From the NCBI GenBank assembly GCA_937934165.1, contig CALGZX010000056.1:62001-126000 (forward strand): a stretch of 64,000 nucleotides of DNA, written 5' to 3'. Position 1 is the stretch's first letter; each line of letters starts with the position of its first letter. This document shows positions 37,033-46,060 of this stretch, piece after piece. Both the position numbers and the translations under genes were made by a program. The DNA is from an uncultured Collinsella sp. Its GTDB lineage: Bacteria; Actinomycetota; Coriobacteriia; Coriobacteriales; Coriobacteriaceae. The notes beneath the pieces were generated by a model that saw nothing but the letters and a program-made list of their open reading frames with translations, was not told where the DNA came from and did no database searches.

Positions 37033-37728
37033 TTAAAGCTCCGTGCCCCCAAGGCGGTGCGCGATGCTATCGCAGGCCAAGGCGCCCACGACGGTCTTGG
37101 CGTCTTCGATCTTGCCGTCGAGCACGGCGTCGATCAGCTCGTGCAGCGGCACCAGGTCCACGTTGACAAACTCGTCATCATCGGGGTTGGGCGCATCAAA
37201 CTCGAGCTTGGTGGCCAAGTAGATGTGGATGATCTCATCGCAAAAACCGCAGGACGTGACAATCGACGTCAAAAAGCGAATACGACCAGCCCTAAAGCCC
37301 GTCTCCTCGTGCAGTTCGCGCTTGGCGCAATCGAGCGGGTCCTCGCCTGGATCGAGCTTGCCGGCGGGAATCTCGACCGTCACGCGGTCGATGGCGGTGC
37401 GGTACTGACGCACCAGTACGATCTTGCCGCTCTCGGTCAGTGCCACAACGGCCGCCGCACCCGGATGGCGAACGATATCGCGGGCGCTGCGGTGACCGTT
37501 GGGCAGCTCAACCTCAAGACGGTGGACGTCGAGGATCTTGCCCTTCCAGGCGCACTCCTCCGAAAGAATCTTCTCGTGCAGCTCGGCATCGTGCGGGTCG
37601 TCGTCGCCCAGCACCAGCGCCGGCTCGTCAGCGACCTCGCCACCAGGCTCGCCCTCGGCGTGCCCATACATGCGGCTGTCCTCTTCGACGATCTGCGCGT
37701 CCACGAGCTCTTCGTTCTTCTCGTCCAT
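37033..37728 (-). CDS. Nudix hydrolase, ADP-ribose pyrophosphatase type
   Basis: About 231 aa. The complete Nudix box GKLDPGEDPLDCAKRELHEETGFRAG lies near residue 140, preceded by IVLVRQYRTAIDRVTVEIPAG, the pattern of ADP-ribose/ADP-sugar pyrophosphatases (NudF type). Roughly 60 acidic N-terminal residues (VDAQIVEEDSRMYG...) are extra. It would hydrolyse ADP-ribose to AMP and ribose-5-phosphate, a PRPP precursor, which fits its place 12-21 bases after purD. ATG 37728 or 37737 are both possible around the GAGAGG site. Confidence 0.9.
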   Translation of the reverse strand: MDEKNEELVDAQIVEEDSRMYGHAEGEPGGEVADEPALVLGDDDPHDAELHEKILSEECAWKGKILDVHRLEVELPNGHRSARDIVRHPGAAAVVALTESGKIVLVRQYRTAIDRVTVEIPAGKLDPGEDPLDCAKRELHEETGFRAGRIRFLTSIVTSCGFCDEIIHIYLATKLEFDAPNPDDDEFVNVDLVPLHELIDAVLDGKIEDAKTVVGALACDSIAHRLGGTEL

Positions 37729-37749
37729 CCGTCTCATTCCTCTCGGATT

Positions 37750-39054
<1,305 letters not shown>

Positions 39055-39108
39055 GGGTGCCTCCTCTATGGATGAACGGCCCGCTCCGCGCGAGCCCTTT
39101 GCAAGCAA

Positions 39109-39150
39109 ATATACCCCTCGGCCGCCCGTCCGGGCTGCAAAGGGGTATAT
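39109..39150. terminator. Hairpin between purA and purD
   Basis: ATATACCCCT pairs with AGGGGTATAT, with an inner GCCCG/CGGGC stem. There is no T-run on the minus strand, so it could be an intra-operon hairpin or attenuator rather than a full terminator. Confidence 0.5.
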
Positions 39151-39172
39151 CGCAATAACCAAATAGTCCCGA

Positions 39173-40459
39173 TTACTTCCAGAATCGGTTGATAATCTGC
39201 TCGCGACCAGCGCCAACGCCAATGAACGTCACGCGGGTGTGTGCCAGATCCTCGATAAACGCCACGTAGTCCTGAGCCTCCTGCGGCAGCTCCTCAAAGC
39301 TGCGGCAGCCGGTGATATCGCACTTCCAGCCAGGAAGCTCCTCGTAGATGGGCTTGGCATGCTCAAAGCGCACCTGGTGCTCGGGCACGCTCGTGTAACG
39401 CTCGCCATCGACGTCATAGGCAACGCACACCTTAATGGTGTCGAAGGCCGAAAGCACGTCGAGCTTGGTCATGGCGATGTCGGTGAGGCCGTTAACGCGC
39501 GAGGCATAGTTGGCGATAGGGCCGTCAAACCAGCCGCAACGACGACGGCGACCAGTGGTCACGCCGTACTCATAGCCCTCCTCGGTCAGCGTGTGGCCAG
39601 CCTCGGACTCATAGGAAAGCTCGGTGGGCATGGGGCCCGAACCGACGCGGGTGATATAGGCCTTCATGACGCCCAGCACGCGGTTGACGTTCTTCATACC
39701 GACGCCGGAGCCGGTGATGGCACCGGCGGCGGTGCAGTTGGAAGACGTCACGTACGGATAGGTACCGTGGTCGATGTCGAGTAGCGTCGCCTGGGCGCCC
39801 TCAAACAGCAGGTCCTTGCCCTCATCGATCATGTTGTTGAGCAGCAGGCTCGTCTCGGTGATGTAGGGACGCAGGCGCTCGGCCATCGGCAGGTACTCGT
39901 CGCAAATCTGGTCCACGGTGTAGGTGGGCAGGTTGTAGATGAGCTCGAGCTCGGGGTTCACGCGGGCGAGAGCGGTCTCCAGCTTGTCGCGGAACAGTGC
40001 CTCGTCCAGCATGTCCTGCATGCGCAGGCCGATGCGGGCCATCTTGTCCTGATAGCACGGACCGATGCCGCGCTTGGTGGTACCGATGTTCTTCTTGCCG
40101 AGCTTCTGCTCAAAGGCGCCATCCAGATCGATGTGGTACGGCATGATGACATGCGCGTTGCCGCTAATCTTGAGGTTCTTGGTGGTGATGCCGTCGGCCT
40201 CGAACATATCGATCTCCTCAAGGACAACCTTGGGGTTGACGACGCAGCCGTTACCGATCACCGACACGTGGTCGGAATACATGATGCCGGAGGGCACCTG
40301 GTGCAGGCCGTACTTCTTGCCGTTGACGACGATGGTGTGACCGGCGTTGTTGCCGCCCGAGTAGCGCACGACGGCATCGAAGTCGCCGGCGACCAGGTCG
40401 CAAATCTTACCCTTGCCCTCATCGCCCCACTGGGCACCGACCAAAACGGTTGACGGCAT
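39173..40459 (-). CDS. purA: Adenylosuccinate synthetase
   Basis: Joins IMP and aspartate using GTP, first step from IMP to AMP (428 aa). VLVGAQWGDEGKGKICDLV at the N-terminus with the catalytic Asp and the P-loop-like GDEGKGK, NNAGHTIVV with the catalytic His, GTTKRGIGPCYQDK, FEGAQATLLDIDHGTYPYVTSSN and TTGRRRRCGWFD. Length is normal. ATG follows AAGGAG. It lies downstream of dnaB with a 93-base gap and precedes purD. Confidence 0.97.
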   Translation of the reverse strand: MPSTVLVGAQWGDEGKGKICDLVAGDFDAVVRYSGGNNAGHTIVVNGKKYGLHQVPSGIMYSDHVSVIGNGCVVNPKVVLEEIDMFEADGITTKNLKISGNAHVIMPYHIDLDGAFEQKLGKKNIGTTKRGIGPCYQDKMARIGLRMQDMLDEALFRDKLETALARVNPELELIYNLPTYTVDQICDEYLPMAERLRPYITETSLLLNNMIDEGKDLLFEGAQATLLDIDHGTYPYVTSSNCTAAGAITGSGVGMKNVNRVLGVMKAYITRVGSGPMPTELSYESEAGHTLTEEGYEYGVTTGRRRRCGWFDGPIANYASRVNGLTDIAMTKLDVLSAFDTIKVCVAYDVDGERYTSVPEHQVRFEHAKPIYEELPGWKCDITGCRSFEELPQEAQDYVAFIEDLAHTRVTFIGVGAGREQIINRFWK

Positions 40460-40552
40460 GTTTACTCCTTACATTCATGGACTGTCTACGCGCCACGCCG
40501 GCACGCAGAAGCACAAAACATTCCCAGTATACCCGTGCAACGGGCGCCTGTC

Positions 40553-41944
40553 CTACTCCTCGGCATGTGCCCCATCAAGCTCATAGAACTTGGTGGATGC
40601 CGGCAGGAACATCAGGTCGACGTCGCCGATCGGGCCCGAACGGTTCTTGGCCACGACGATACGCGTAACGCCCTCGTCGGGTCGATCGTCGCGCGAGGCT
40701 TCGGCCTCGTCGGCGGAGCGGTCCAAGAACATAACGATATCGGCGTCCTGCTCGATAGAGCCCGATTCACGAAGGTCGGAAAGCTGCGGGCGCTTGCCGG
40801 TACGGGATTCGACCTGACGCGAGAGCTGTGACAGCGCGATGAGCGGGATCTTGAGCTCCTTGGCCATGATCTTAAGACCACGCGACATCTCCGAAACCTC
40901 GACGGTACGGCTCTCGGAGCGGCGTCCCGGCGGAGGACTCACCAGCTGCAGGTAGTCCAGGATGATGATTGCCTTCTCCTTGTTATGGAGCATGCGGCGG
41001 CTCTTGGCGCGAATCTCGGTCACTGTGGTGCCGGGCGTATCGTCAATCAGAATATCGAGCTTGGACAAGGTCTGCGTGGCCTCGTTGATATTGGCCCACT
41101 GTTCGGGGCTAATGCGGCCCATGCGGAAGTCACTGATCGAGATCATGGCATAGGCGCAAATCAGACGCTGGGCAATTTCCTTGCCCGACATCTCCAGCGA
41201 GAAGAAGCCGACGGTATAACCAGCAGCGGCAGCGTTGAGAGCCAGATTCAGGGCAAACGACGTCTTACCCACGGCAGGGCGGGCGCCGATAATGATGAGC
41301 TGGCCCTCGCGGAAGCCCATGAGCATGCGGTCGAGTGACGGGAAGCCCGTGGGCACGCCCGCAGCCTGGCCACCGGCCTGGCACACTTCCTCGGCCTCGT
41401 TATAGGCCTCGACCATAAACTCGGTCAACGTCTTGTAACTCGACTTGACCTCGCGCGCCGTAACCTTGAGCAGCTTGCTCTCGGCCAGCTCGACAACCTC
41501 TTTGGTGTCGGTGGGGGCATTATATGCCAGCGCGTTGATCTCGTTGGTGGCGCCGATCAGCTCGCGCAGCATCGAGTCGCGACGGACGATGGCAGCATGG
41601 TGCTGCCAGTTGACGAGCGACAGGGTCTGACCCATCAGCTCCAAAATGTACGCCTCGCCGCCCACGGCATCGAGCTTGTTGATGCTTCGCAGGTAATCGA
41701 TCAGCGAGATGGAGTCGATGGGAATGCGGCTGTTGTACATATCGACCATCGCGGTATAGATGGTCTTATGAATGGGCCGGTAGAAGTCATCGGGCTGCAG
41801 CTCGACCTGGGCCTCTTCGACCACCTCGGGCGATAGCAGCATAGCGGCCAGTACATTGGCCTCTGCATCTTGGTTTTGGGGAAGACCCAACTTTGAGCCG
41901 CGGTCCTCGACCGTCAGCCCGGTCTCCCTATCGTCATATGCCAT
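40553..41944 (-). CDS. dnaB: Replicative DNA helicase
   Basis: 463 aa hexameric 5'-3' helicase of the replisome. N-terminal domain: GLPQNQDAEANVLAAMLLSPEVVEEAQVEL. RecA-like core: Walker A GARPAVGKTSFALNLA, the arginine/Q region FFSLEMSGKEIAQRLI, Walker B KAIIILDYLQLV, and LRESGSIEQDADIVMFL and VAKNRSGPIGDV near the end. No intein. ATG 41944 (MAYDDRE) follows GAGGATGCTC. It is linked to the rpsF-ssb-rpsR-rplI cluster as in many bacteria, although a terminator lies between. Confidence 0.97.
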   Translation of the reverse strand: MAYDDRETGLTVEDRGSKLGLPQNQDAEANVLAAMLLSPEVVEEAQVELQPDDFYRPIHKTIYTAMVDMYNSRIPIDSISLIDYLRSINKLDAVGGEAYILELMGQTLSLVNWQHHAAIVRRDSMLRELIGATNEINALAYNAPTDTKEVVELAESKLLKVTAREVKSSYKTLTEFMVEAYNEAEEVCQAGGQAAGVPTGFPSLDRMLMGFREGQLIIIGARPAVGKTSFALNLALNAAAAGYTVGFFSLEMSGKEIAQRLICAYAMISISDFRMGRISPEQWANINEATQTLSKLDILIDDTPGTTVTEIRAKSRRMLHNKEKAIIILDYLQLVSPPPGRRSESRTVEVSEMSRGLKIMAKELKIPLIALSQLSRQVESRTGKRPQLSDLRESGSIEQDADIVMFLDRSADEAEASRDDRPDEGVTRIVVAKNRSGPIGDVDLMFLPASTKFYELDGAHAEE

Positions 41945-42168
41945 GAGCATCCTCATTCATATCGCTTGCGAGCATCCATAGTATCAGCCACGGTCCCAAA
42001 ACGCGCCGCGCGCCGCCAATCATCACCGAACCAAACGGATGAACGGTCCTGTATATAGGACTTTGACGCGACGTTCACCACAACACTCACTCAGCGCAAA
42101 AAACAAAAGGGCGCCCCGGTTTCCCAGAGCGCCCTTCTTAGAACAAGATTGTTGCGTTGCAGCAAATG
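41945..42168 (-). terminator. rplI terminator (42098-42136) and dnaB upstream region
   Basis: AAGGGCGC...GCGCCCTT forms a stem on the minus strand (42107-42136), followed by TTGTTTTTTG at 42097-42106. It ends the ribosomal cluster. The rest of the gap upstream of dnaB shows no strong promoter by eye. Confidence 0.8.
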
Positions 42169-42708
42169 CTACTCGGCAGCAGCCTCAGTCTCGACCTCGG
42201 CGGTCTCGGCCTCGGCGACCTCAGCGGCCTCCTCGACCTCAGCCTCGGCAGCGAGCTCCTCGGCGGTAACGCCGACGAGAACGACAACCTCGGCCTTGAT
42301 CTCGCGATACAGCGAGATGGCAACGGTGTGGGCACCGGCAACCTTGATGGGCTTACCGAGCTCGACGCGCTTGCGGTCGATGTCCATACCGAGCTGAGCC
42401 TTGATGGCGTCAGCGATCATAGCGGCGGTAACGGAGCCAAAGAGGATGCCCTCGTCGCCGACCTTGACGTCAACGGTGACCGTCTTGCCCTCGAAGGCAG
42501 CCTTGGTCTCGTTGGCGGTAGCCAGACGGACGGCCTCGCGCTTGGCGATGTTGTTGCGACGCTCGTCAAGCTGCTTAAGGTTGCCCTTGGTGGCGGCAAC
42601 AGCGAGCTTCTTGGGGAACAGGAAGTTCTCAGCGTAACCCTGAGCGACCTCTACGACGTCACCCTCGCCGCCCTTGCCCTTGATCTCATCGAGAAGAATA
42701 ACCTTCAT
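42169..42708 (-). CDS. rplI: 50S ribosomal protein L9 with acidic C-terminal tail
   Basis: 179 aa. The normal L9 core (MKVILLDEIKGKGGEGDVVEVAQGYAENFLFPKKLA, then the long connecting helix and the C-terminal domain with AHTVAISLYREIKAEVVV) occupies the first ~148 residues. An extra tail of about 30 residues is almost entirely Ala, Glu, Val and Thr. Such a tail is not part of ordinary L9 and is probably disordered. GGGAG precedes the ATG. It is last in the rpsF-ssb-rpsR-rplI cluster. Confidence 0.95.
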   Translation of the reverse strand: MKVILLDEIKGKGGEGDVVEVAQGYAENFLFPKKLAVAATKGNLKQLDERRNNIAKREAVRLATANETKAAFEGKTVTVDVKVGDEGILFGSVTAAMIADAIKAQLGMDIDRKRVELGKPIKVAGAHTVAISLYREIKAEVVVLVGVTAEELAAEAEVEEAAEVAEAETAEVETEAAAE

Positions 42709-42723
42709 GATGCGTCTCCCTTC

Positions 42724-42990
42724 TTAGCCGCGGTCGCGGTTGCCACGAGAGGAAACCACGGGGACGGTGTACGGCAGGAGAGCCATCTCGCGGGCGCGCT
42801 TGATGGCGTTGGCGATGTCATGCTGATGCTGCGTGCAAGCGCCAGTGACGCGACGGGGCTTGATCTTGCCACGGTCGGTCATGTACTTACGGAGAAGCTG
42901 AGTGTCCTTATAGTCGATGAACTCAGTGTTCTCCTTGCAGAACTGGCAGTACTTACGACGCGGCTGACGTGCAGAAAAATCATTAGCCAT
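42724..42990 (-). CDS. rpsR: 30S ribosomal protein S18 (zinc-binding form)
   Basis: 88 aa. YCQFCKE near the N-terminus and ACTQHQHDIANAIKRAREMALLPY near the C-terminus supply a C-x2-C plus C/H set, the zinc-binding form of S18. IDYKDTQLLRKYMTDRGKIKPRRVTG is the conserved core. ATG 42990 (MANDFSARQ) has AAAGG 9 nt upstream. It pairs with S6 in the ribosome and lies between ssb and rplI. Confidence 0.96.
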   Translation of the reverse strand: MANDFSARQPRRKYCQFCKENTEFIDYKDTQLLRKYMTDRGKIKPRRVTGACTQHQHDIANAIKRAREMALLPYTVPVVSSRGNRDRG

Positions 42991-43062
42991 GTCAAAATAC
43001 CTTTCATTTGGCAACTTCGGCGAACCGAAGCCGCCTCTCACTCAAAAATAGGTGAACAACCC

Positions 43063-43515
43063 TTAGAACGGGATGTCCTCATCGTAGACGTCGACCGCAG
43101 GCGGCGTAGCCACCGGTGCGGCAGGACGTGCTGCGGGCGCGGGGGCTGCGGGGGCGTAACCGCCCTGATCGTAGCCACCCTGGCCACCACGGGAGCTCAT
43201 AAACTCGATCTCATCGACGATGACCTCAAGCTTGCTCCGGCGCTGGCCGTCGCGCTCCCAAGAGCTGTAGCGCAGCTTGCCCTCGATCGCGACCTTGTTT
43301 CCCTTTGCCAGGAAACGGCTCACGGCCTCGGCGCGGGTGCCGAACATGGTGCAGTCGACAAAGTTGGGATAGTCCTCCCACTCGCCAGTCTGCGCATTGC
43401 GGCGACGATCGTTCACGGCGACGCCAAAGGACAGAACCTGGGTTCCGCCGGCGGTGGCGCGCAGCTCGGGATCGCGGGTGAGGTTACCGGTGATGTTCAC
43501 TCGATTGATGCTCAT
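43063..43515 (-). CDS. ssb: Single-stranded DNA-binding protein
   Basis: 150 aa. OB-fold core: INRVNITGNLTRDPELRATAGG, VLSFGVAVNDRRRN, FVDCTMFGTRAEAVSRFLAKGNKVAIEGKLRYSSWE. A Gly/Ala/Pro-rich tail ends in DEDIPF, the acidic tip that recruits replication and repair proteins. It lies between rpsF (48-base gap) and rpsR, a widespread arrangement. Confidence 0.97.
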   Translation of the reverse strand: MSINRVNITGNLTRDPELRATAGGTQVLSFGVAVNDRRRNAQTGEWEDYPNFVDCTMFGTRAEAVSRFLAKGNKVAIEGKLRYSSWERDGQRRSKLEVIVDEIEFMSSRGGQGGYDQGGYAPAAPAPAARPAAPVATPPAVDVYDEDIPF

Positions 43516-43563
43516 AACTCACTACTTCCTCTTGGGGCACAAGCCCAGTCCAAAACGACAGTC

Positions 43564-43857
43564 TTACTCCTGGTCGTCGCGACGGACGATCATGTGGCGG
43601 ACCACAGCGTCGGTGATGCGCAGGACGCGATCAAGCTCGGCGATCTGGGTAGGATCTGCGTGGAAGTTGATGAGGGTGTAGTCACCATCGGTGAGGTCGT
43701 TGATCTCGTAGGCGAGCTTACGCTTGCCCCACTCGTCAACGGAGTCGACCTTGCCAGCGCCCTCAGCGATCGTGGTATCGATACGCTTCATAACAGCGAG
43801 ACGAGTCTCGGGGTCGAGCGACGGGTCAACAAAGAACAGCAGTTCATAAGCCTTCAT
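43564..43857 (-). CDS. rpsF: 30S ribosomal protein S6
   Basis: 97 aa. YELLFFVDPSLDPETRLAVMKRIDTTIAEGAGKVDSVDEWGKRKLAYEI is the complete S6 N-terminal half, and the end is RHMIVRRDDQE. ATG 43857 has AGGAGGTGACAAT upstream. First gene of the leftward rpsF-ssb-rpsR-rplI operon, with a promoter about 72 bases upstream. Confidence 0.97.
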   Translation of the reverse strand: MKAYELLFFVDPSLDPETRLAVMKRIDTTIAEGAGKVDSVDEWGKRKLAYEINDLTDGDYTLINFHADPTQIAELDRVLRITDAVVRHMIVRRDDQE

Positions 43858-43883
43858 ATTGTCACCTCCTCTGGGCAAATGTG

Positions 43884-43912
43884 GCTTCAGGTCGTGAAGG
43901 TGCGCCTGAAGC
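43884..43912 (-). promoter_or_regulatory. Leader hairpin of rpsF, candidate S6:S18 binding site
   Basis: GCTTCAG pairs with CTGAAGC in the rpsF leader, with CACC in the apical region on the minus strand. S6:S18 is known to bind leader hairpins carrying a CACCG-like motif; here the motif is only approximate. Confidence 0.3.
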
Positions 43913-43928
43913 AGGAAAAGACTTGGTA

Positions 43929-43957
43929 ATAATATCTTTCAACCTCCTAGGCTGCAA
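43929..43957 (-). promoter_or_regulatory. rpsF operon promoter
   Basis: TTGCAG (43952-43957), 17 bases, TATTAT (43929-43934) on the minus strand, upstream of the leader hairpin. Confidence 0.65.
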
Positions 43958-44317
43958 GAATATGCAGCTACAACCTCATGACCTCCACATATGCCCATAC
44001 TCGCACGACGTTTCATGCGCATTCCAACCAAATGCTGACCAAAAGCTTGACGGATCTGTGGACAAGATACGGTGCCGTGAGGACAAGCTGAGCCAAGTCG
44101 CAGGTCAACGGGCGCATGGTTGTGGTCACAAAATGCATACCAGTGGCCCACAGCACCACCCAAAGATTTTTAAATTCATTGCCAAATCGCTTATAAATAC
44201 CCCTTTTGAACAATTGAGTTGATCAACTACGCTGGTCGGAAGCCGTTTTTTGGCATCTCAAACCCCGCTGCAACGCCAAACGCGGCCAAGCGTTTTAAAA
44301 AATGCCAACTTTTCTGT
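43958..44317. other. Gene-free stretch between rpsF promoter and first tRNA-Ser
   Basis: AT-richer than its surroundings toward the tRNA. It holds only short open frames, without ribosome sites or recognisable proteins. There is no large palindrome. A CCAAACGCGGCC...TTTTAAAAAA segment lies just before the tRNA promoter. Nothing further could be identified. Confidence 0.4.
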
Positions 44318-44345
44318 TTGCACTTTGCGATTCCTCGTGTATACT
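44318..44345 (+). promoter_or_regulatory. Promoter of the first tRNA-Ser
   Basis: TTGCAC (44318-44323), 16 bases, TATACT (44340-44345), 16 bases before the mature 5' end. Confidence 0.7.
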
Positions 44346-44361
44346 GACTTTCGCATTTAAC

Positions 44362-44452
44362 GGAGAGTTGTCCGAGTGGCCGAAGGAGCACGATTGGAAA
44401 TCGTGTAGGCGTCAAAAGCGTCTCCAGGGTTCAAATCCCTGACTCTCCGCCA
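44362..44452 (+). tRNA. tRNA-Ser (anticodon GGA)
   Basis: Acceptor GGAGAGT/ACTCTCC, a long variable arm (class II tRNA), anticodon stem CGATT-GGA-AATCG, T loop GGTTCAAATCC, discriminator G and genome-encoded CCA. It decodes UCC/UCU. Confidence 0.95.
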
Positions 44453-44461
44453 GTTAATTCC

Positions 44462-44492
44462 AAAGCAGGCCTTCGAGCCTGCTTTGTTTTTA
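44462..44492 (+). terminator. Terminator between the two tRNA-Ser genes
   Basis: AAAGCAGGC, TTCGA, GCCTGCTTT, then GTTTTT. Confidence 0.88.
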
Positions 44493-44500
44493 CCCCACGC

Positions 44501-44591
44501 GGAGGGGTGGCAGAGTGGTTGAATGCGGCGGTCTCGAAAACCGTTTGGCCTGTATAAGGTCACGAGGGTTCGAATCCCTCCTCCTCCGCCA
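44501..44591 (+). tRNA. tRNA-Ser (anticodon CGA)
   Basis: Acceptor GGAGGGG with CTCCTCC (one G-U pair), anticodon loop GTCTCGAAAAC, long variable arm, T loop GGTTCGAATCC, and encoded CCA. It decodes UCG. It follows the GGA isoacceptor's terminator by 9 bases, so it may have its own start or rely on read-through. Confidence 0.94.
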
Positions 44592-44601
44592 TTAGATGGT
44601 A

Positions 44602-44626
44602 TAAGCCCCAGCAATGGGGCTTTTTT
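44602..44626 (+). terminator. Terminator of the second tRNA-Ser
   Basis: AAGCCCCA, GCAA, TGGGGCTT, then TTTT. Confidence 0.9.
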
Positions 44627-44660
44627 GTTATCGAAATACGTCTCGATCCCACGCTTCCCC

Positions 44661-44738
44661 AAACATGTACGTCACCCTCCAAAACCGACATTTTTCGACA
44701 TCTTTGAAGGCTGACGTACACGTTTGGATTGAGTTCAC
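44661..44738. mobile_element. Palindromic repeat element C1
   Basis: A palindrome with arms AAACATGTACGTCA / TGACGTACACGTTT and a TTTTTCGACATC centre, ending GGATTGAGTTCAC. An inverted copy (about nine bases in ten identical) lies at 45849-45926. The pair brackets the endonuclease-like gene. Confidence 0.8.
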
Positions 44739-44748
44739 GGGAGTGGCA

Positions 44749-45756
44749 CTATTCGGAAGGTGCCTCTTCGTCTCGCATGCCCTTCCAGTTGCGAATAAGC
44801 GCCTTGCGTAGTTCGTTTTGCTCTCGCTGGTACCCGGTGTCGGTACAGCGAGGCATGCCGAGTGCTTCGCGAATGTTGTTCATGGCGCGGTGAAAGGCGA
44901 GCTGGCTGCCGAACTGAGCCGAAGTGAGCGTAACGATTCGATATCCCATTTGGGAGAGAACGGCCTCTCGCTCCGCATCTGCTCCCTTGCGCTCGAACTC
45001 ATCGTGAAAACCGCCCTTATATTCGATACCGAGCTCCCTGCGCTTATAGGTAATGAGGGCATCGATTTTGAGTGTTCGGGCTTTTGTGCAATGCCAGAGA
45101 CGTTGAGGGATCTCGAGCGGTTTGTTGAGTTCGATACCTCGGATACCAACGCCGCCTTCGCTTGTTGGGAGCGAGAGGGCAATTGCCGAAGCGGTCTCCA
45201 TAGGCGAGGCCGAGTGATCGTAGATGTGCCTGAGCGCGAGCCGTGCACGTGTGGCACCGGGTTTGCCGGGGTGCCGATCGAGCAGTTTGGTTATTTCATC
45301 CTTGGAGGTAGTGGCTGGTTGCCCGGTATAAGGGTCGGCGGGATTGAGCCTCATGCGATAATCGCCGCAAACTTCATAGCCATATTCGAGATATTCGATC
45401 CTATCCATCCACTCGGCAGCGAGCACAAAGGTGAAGGCTTCGTCGGTGATGAAGATTCCGGGCGTCAACTCGTTAATATGCTCGTAGGGAAGATTTTGTC
45501 CAAGAATGTGACAAACGACGCCTTTGGTACGAATTCGCTCGAATTCGAATACAACCGCGATATCGATAGTCTTAAGCATATCGGACGGAATGCCGCAGTC
45601 GGTAAGAGCCTGTCGTATGCGCGCAACACGTTGCTGGGTTGAGATGCCTTGTGCGCCTATCTGGTAGTCGTGCCGCGCAAGAGACTGAACCAAATTCTGG
45701 GGTGCATGATGGACAAGCCATGCGGTTTTATGCGAAATGAGAACAGGGGTATCCAT
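44749..45756 (-). CDS. PD-(D/E)XK / DUF559-like endonuclease-domain protein inside an inverted repeat pair
   Basis: 335 aa. The C-terminal nuclease-like domain (about 215-300) has LKIDALITYKRRELGIEYKGG: Asp, then E-Y-K in the D...E-x-K arrangement, followed by GFHDEFERKGADAEREAVLSQMGYRIVTL, the trailing helix of Vsr/DUF559 enzymes. The first ~200 residues (LVHHAPQNLVQSLARHDYQ..., GVVCHILGQNLPYEHINEL) are of unknown function but match the protein at 10110 in a SASPMETASAIALSLP..GG.G stretch. Catalytic residues look intact here. ATG follows GAGAGGCCCTTA. It lies just after tRNA-Ser genes within copies C1 and C2. Anti-phage or mobile-element function is a guess. Confidence 0.75.
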   Translation of the reverse strand: MDTPVLISHKTAWLVHHAPQNLVQSLARHDYQIGAQGISTQQRVARIRQALTDCGIPSDMLKTIDIAVVFEFERIRTKGVVCHILGQNLPYEHINELTPGIFITDEAFTFVLAAEWMDRIEYLEYGYEVCGDYRMRLNPADPYTGQPATTSKDEITKLLDRHPGKPGATRARLALRHIYDHSASPMETASAIALSLPTSEGGVGIRGIELNKPLEIPQRLWHCTKARTLKIDALITYKRRELGIEYKGGFHDEFERKGADAEREAVLSQMGYRIVTLTSAQFGSQLAFHRAMNNIREALGMPRCTDTGYQREQNELRKALIRNWKGMRDEEAPSE

Positions 45757-45848
45757 TAAGGGCCTCTCGCTCTGAGCCGGTATCCAACTCTTATGTCCGT
45801 TGAAGTGGGGAAATATACCGGATGTGAGTAAATCAACTCACTCATGCT

Positions 45849-45926
45849 GTGAGCTCAATCCAAACATGTACGTCCGCCTCCAAAGATGTCGAAAAATGTC
45901 GTTTTTGGAGGGTGGCGTACATGTTT
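45849..45926. mobile_element. Palindromic repeat element C2, inverted copy of C1
   Basis: Its complement reads almost identically to 44661-44738, including GACATTTTTCGACATCTTTG. Own arms: CCAAACATGTACGTC and GGCGTACATGTTTTGG. It lies in the 300-base gap between the endonuclease-like gene and the TRIC gene, which holds no other feature. Confidence 0.8.
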
Positions 45927-46060
45927 TGGATCCCTGGCATTCCAGCAATGCCATGTCAGCATCCGCTGTCAACCGTTTACCGAGCAATAGGATCGCAATC
46001 GGCGCCGAACATGTACTATGTACGGGCATTGTCTAAACCCACAATCCAAAGGACCCCATC

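Noticed and set aside
43884..43912. Firm annotation of an S6:S18 autoregulatory element
   Set aside because: The stem is present but the diagnostic CACCG-type motif is only approximate; kept as a low-confidence candidate.
44501..45926. Integrative element or prophage attachment at the tRNA-Ser genes
   Set aside because: No integrase, no duplicated tRNA 3' end and only one gene between the repeats; the tRNA is intact with its terminator.
45800..46036. 78-codon plus frame across repeat C2
   Set aside because: Generated by the palindrome; no ribosome site.
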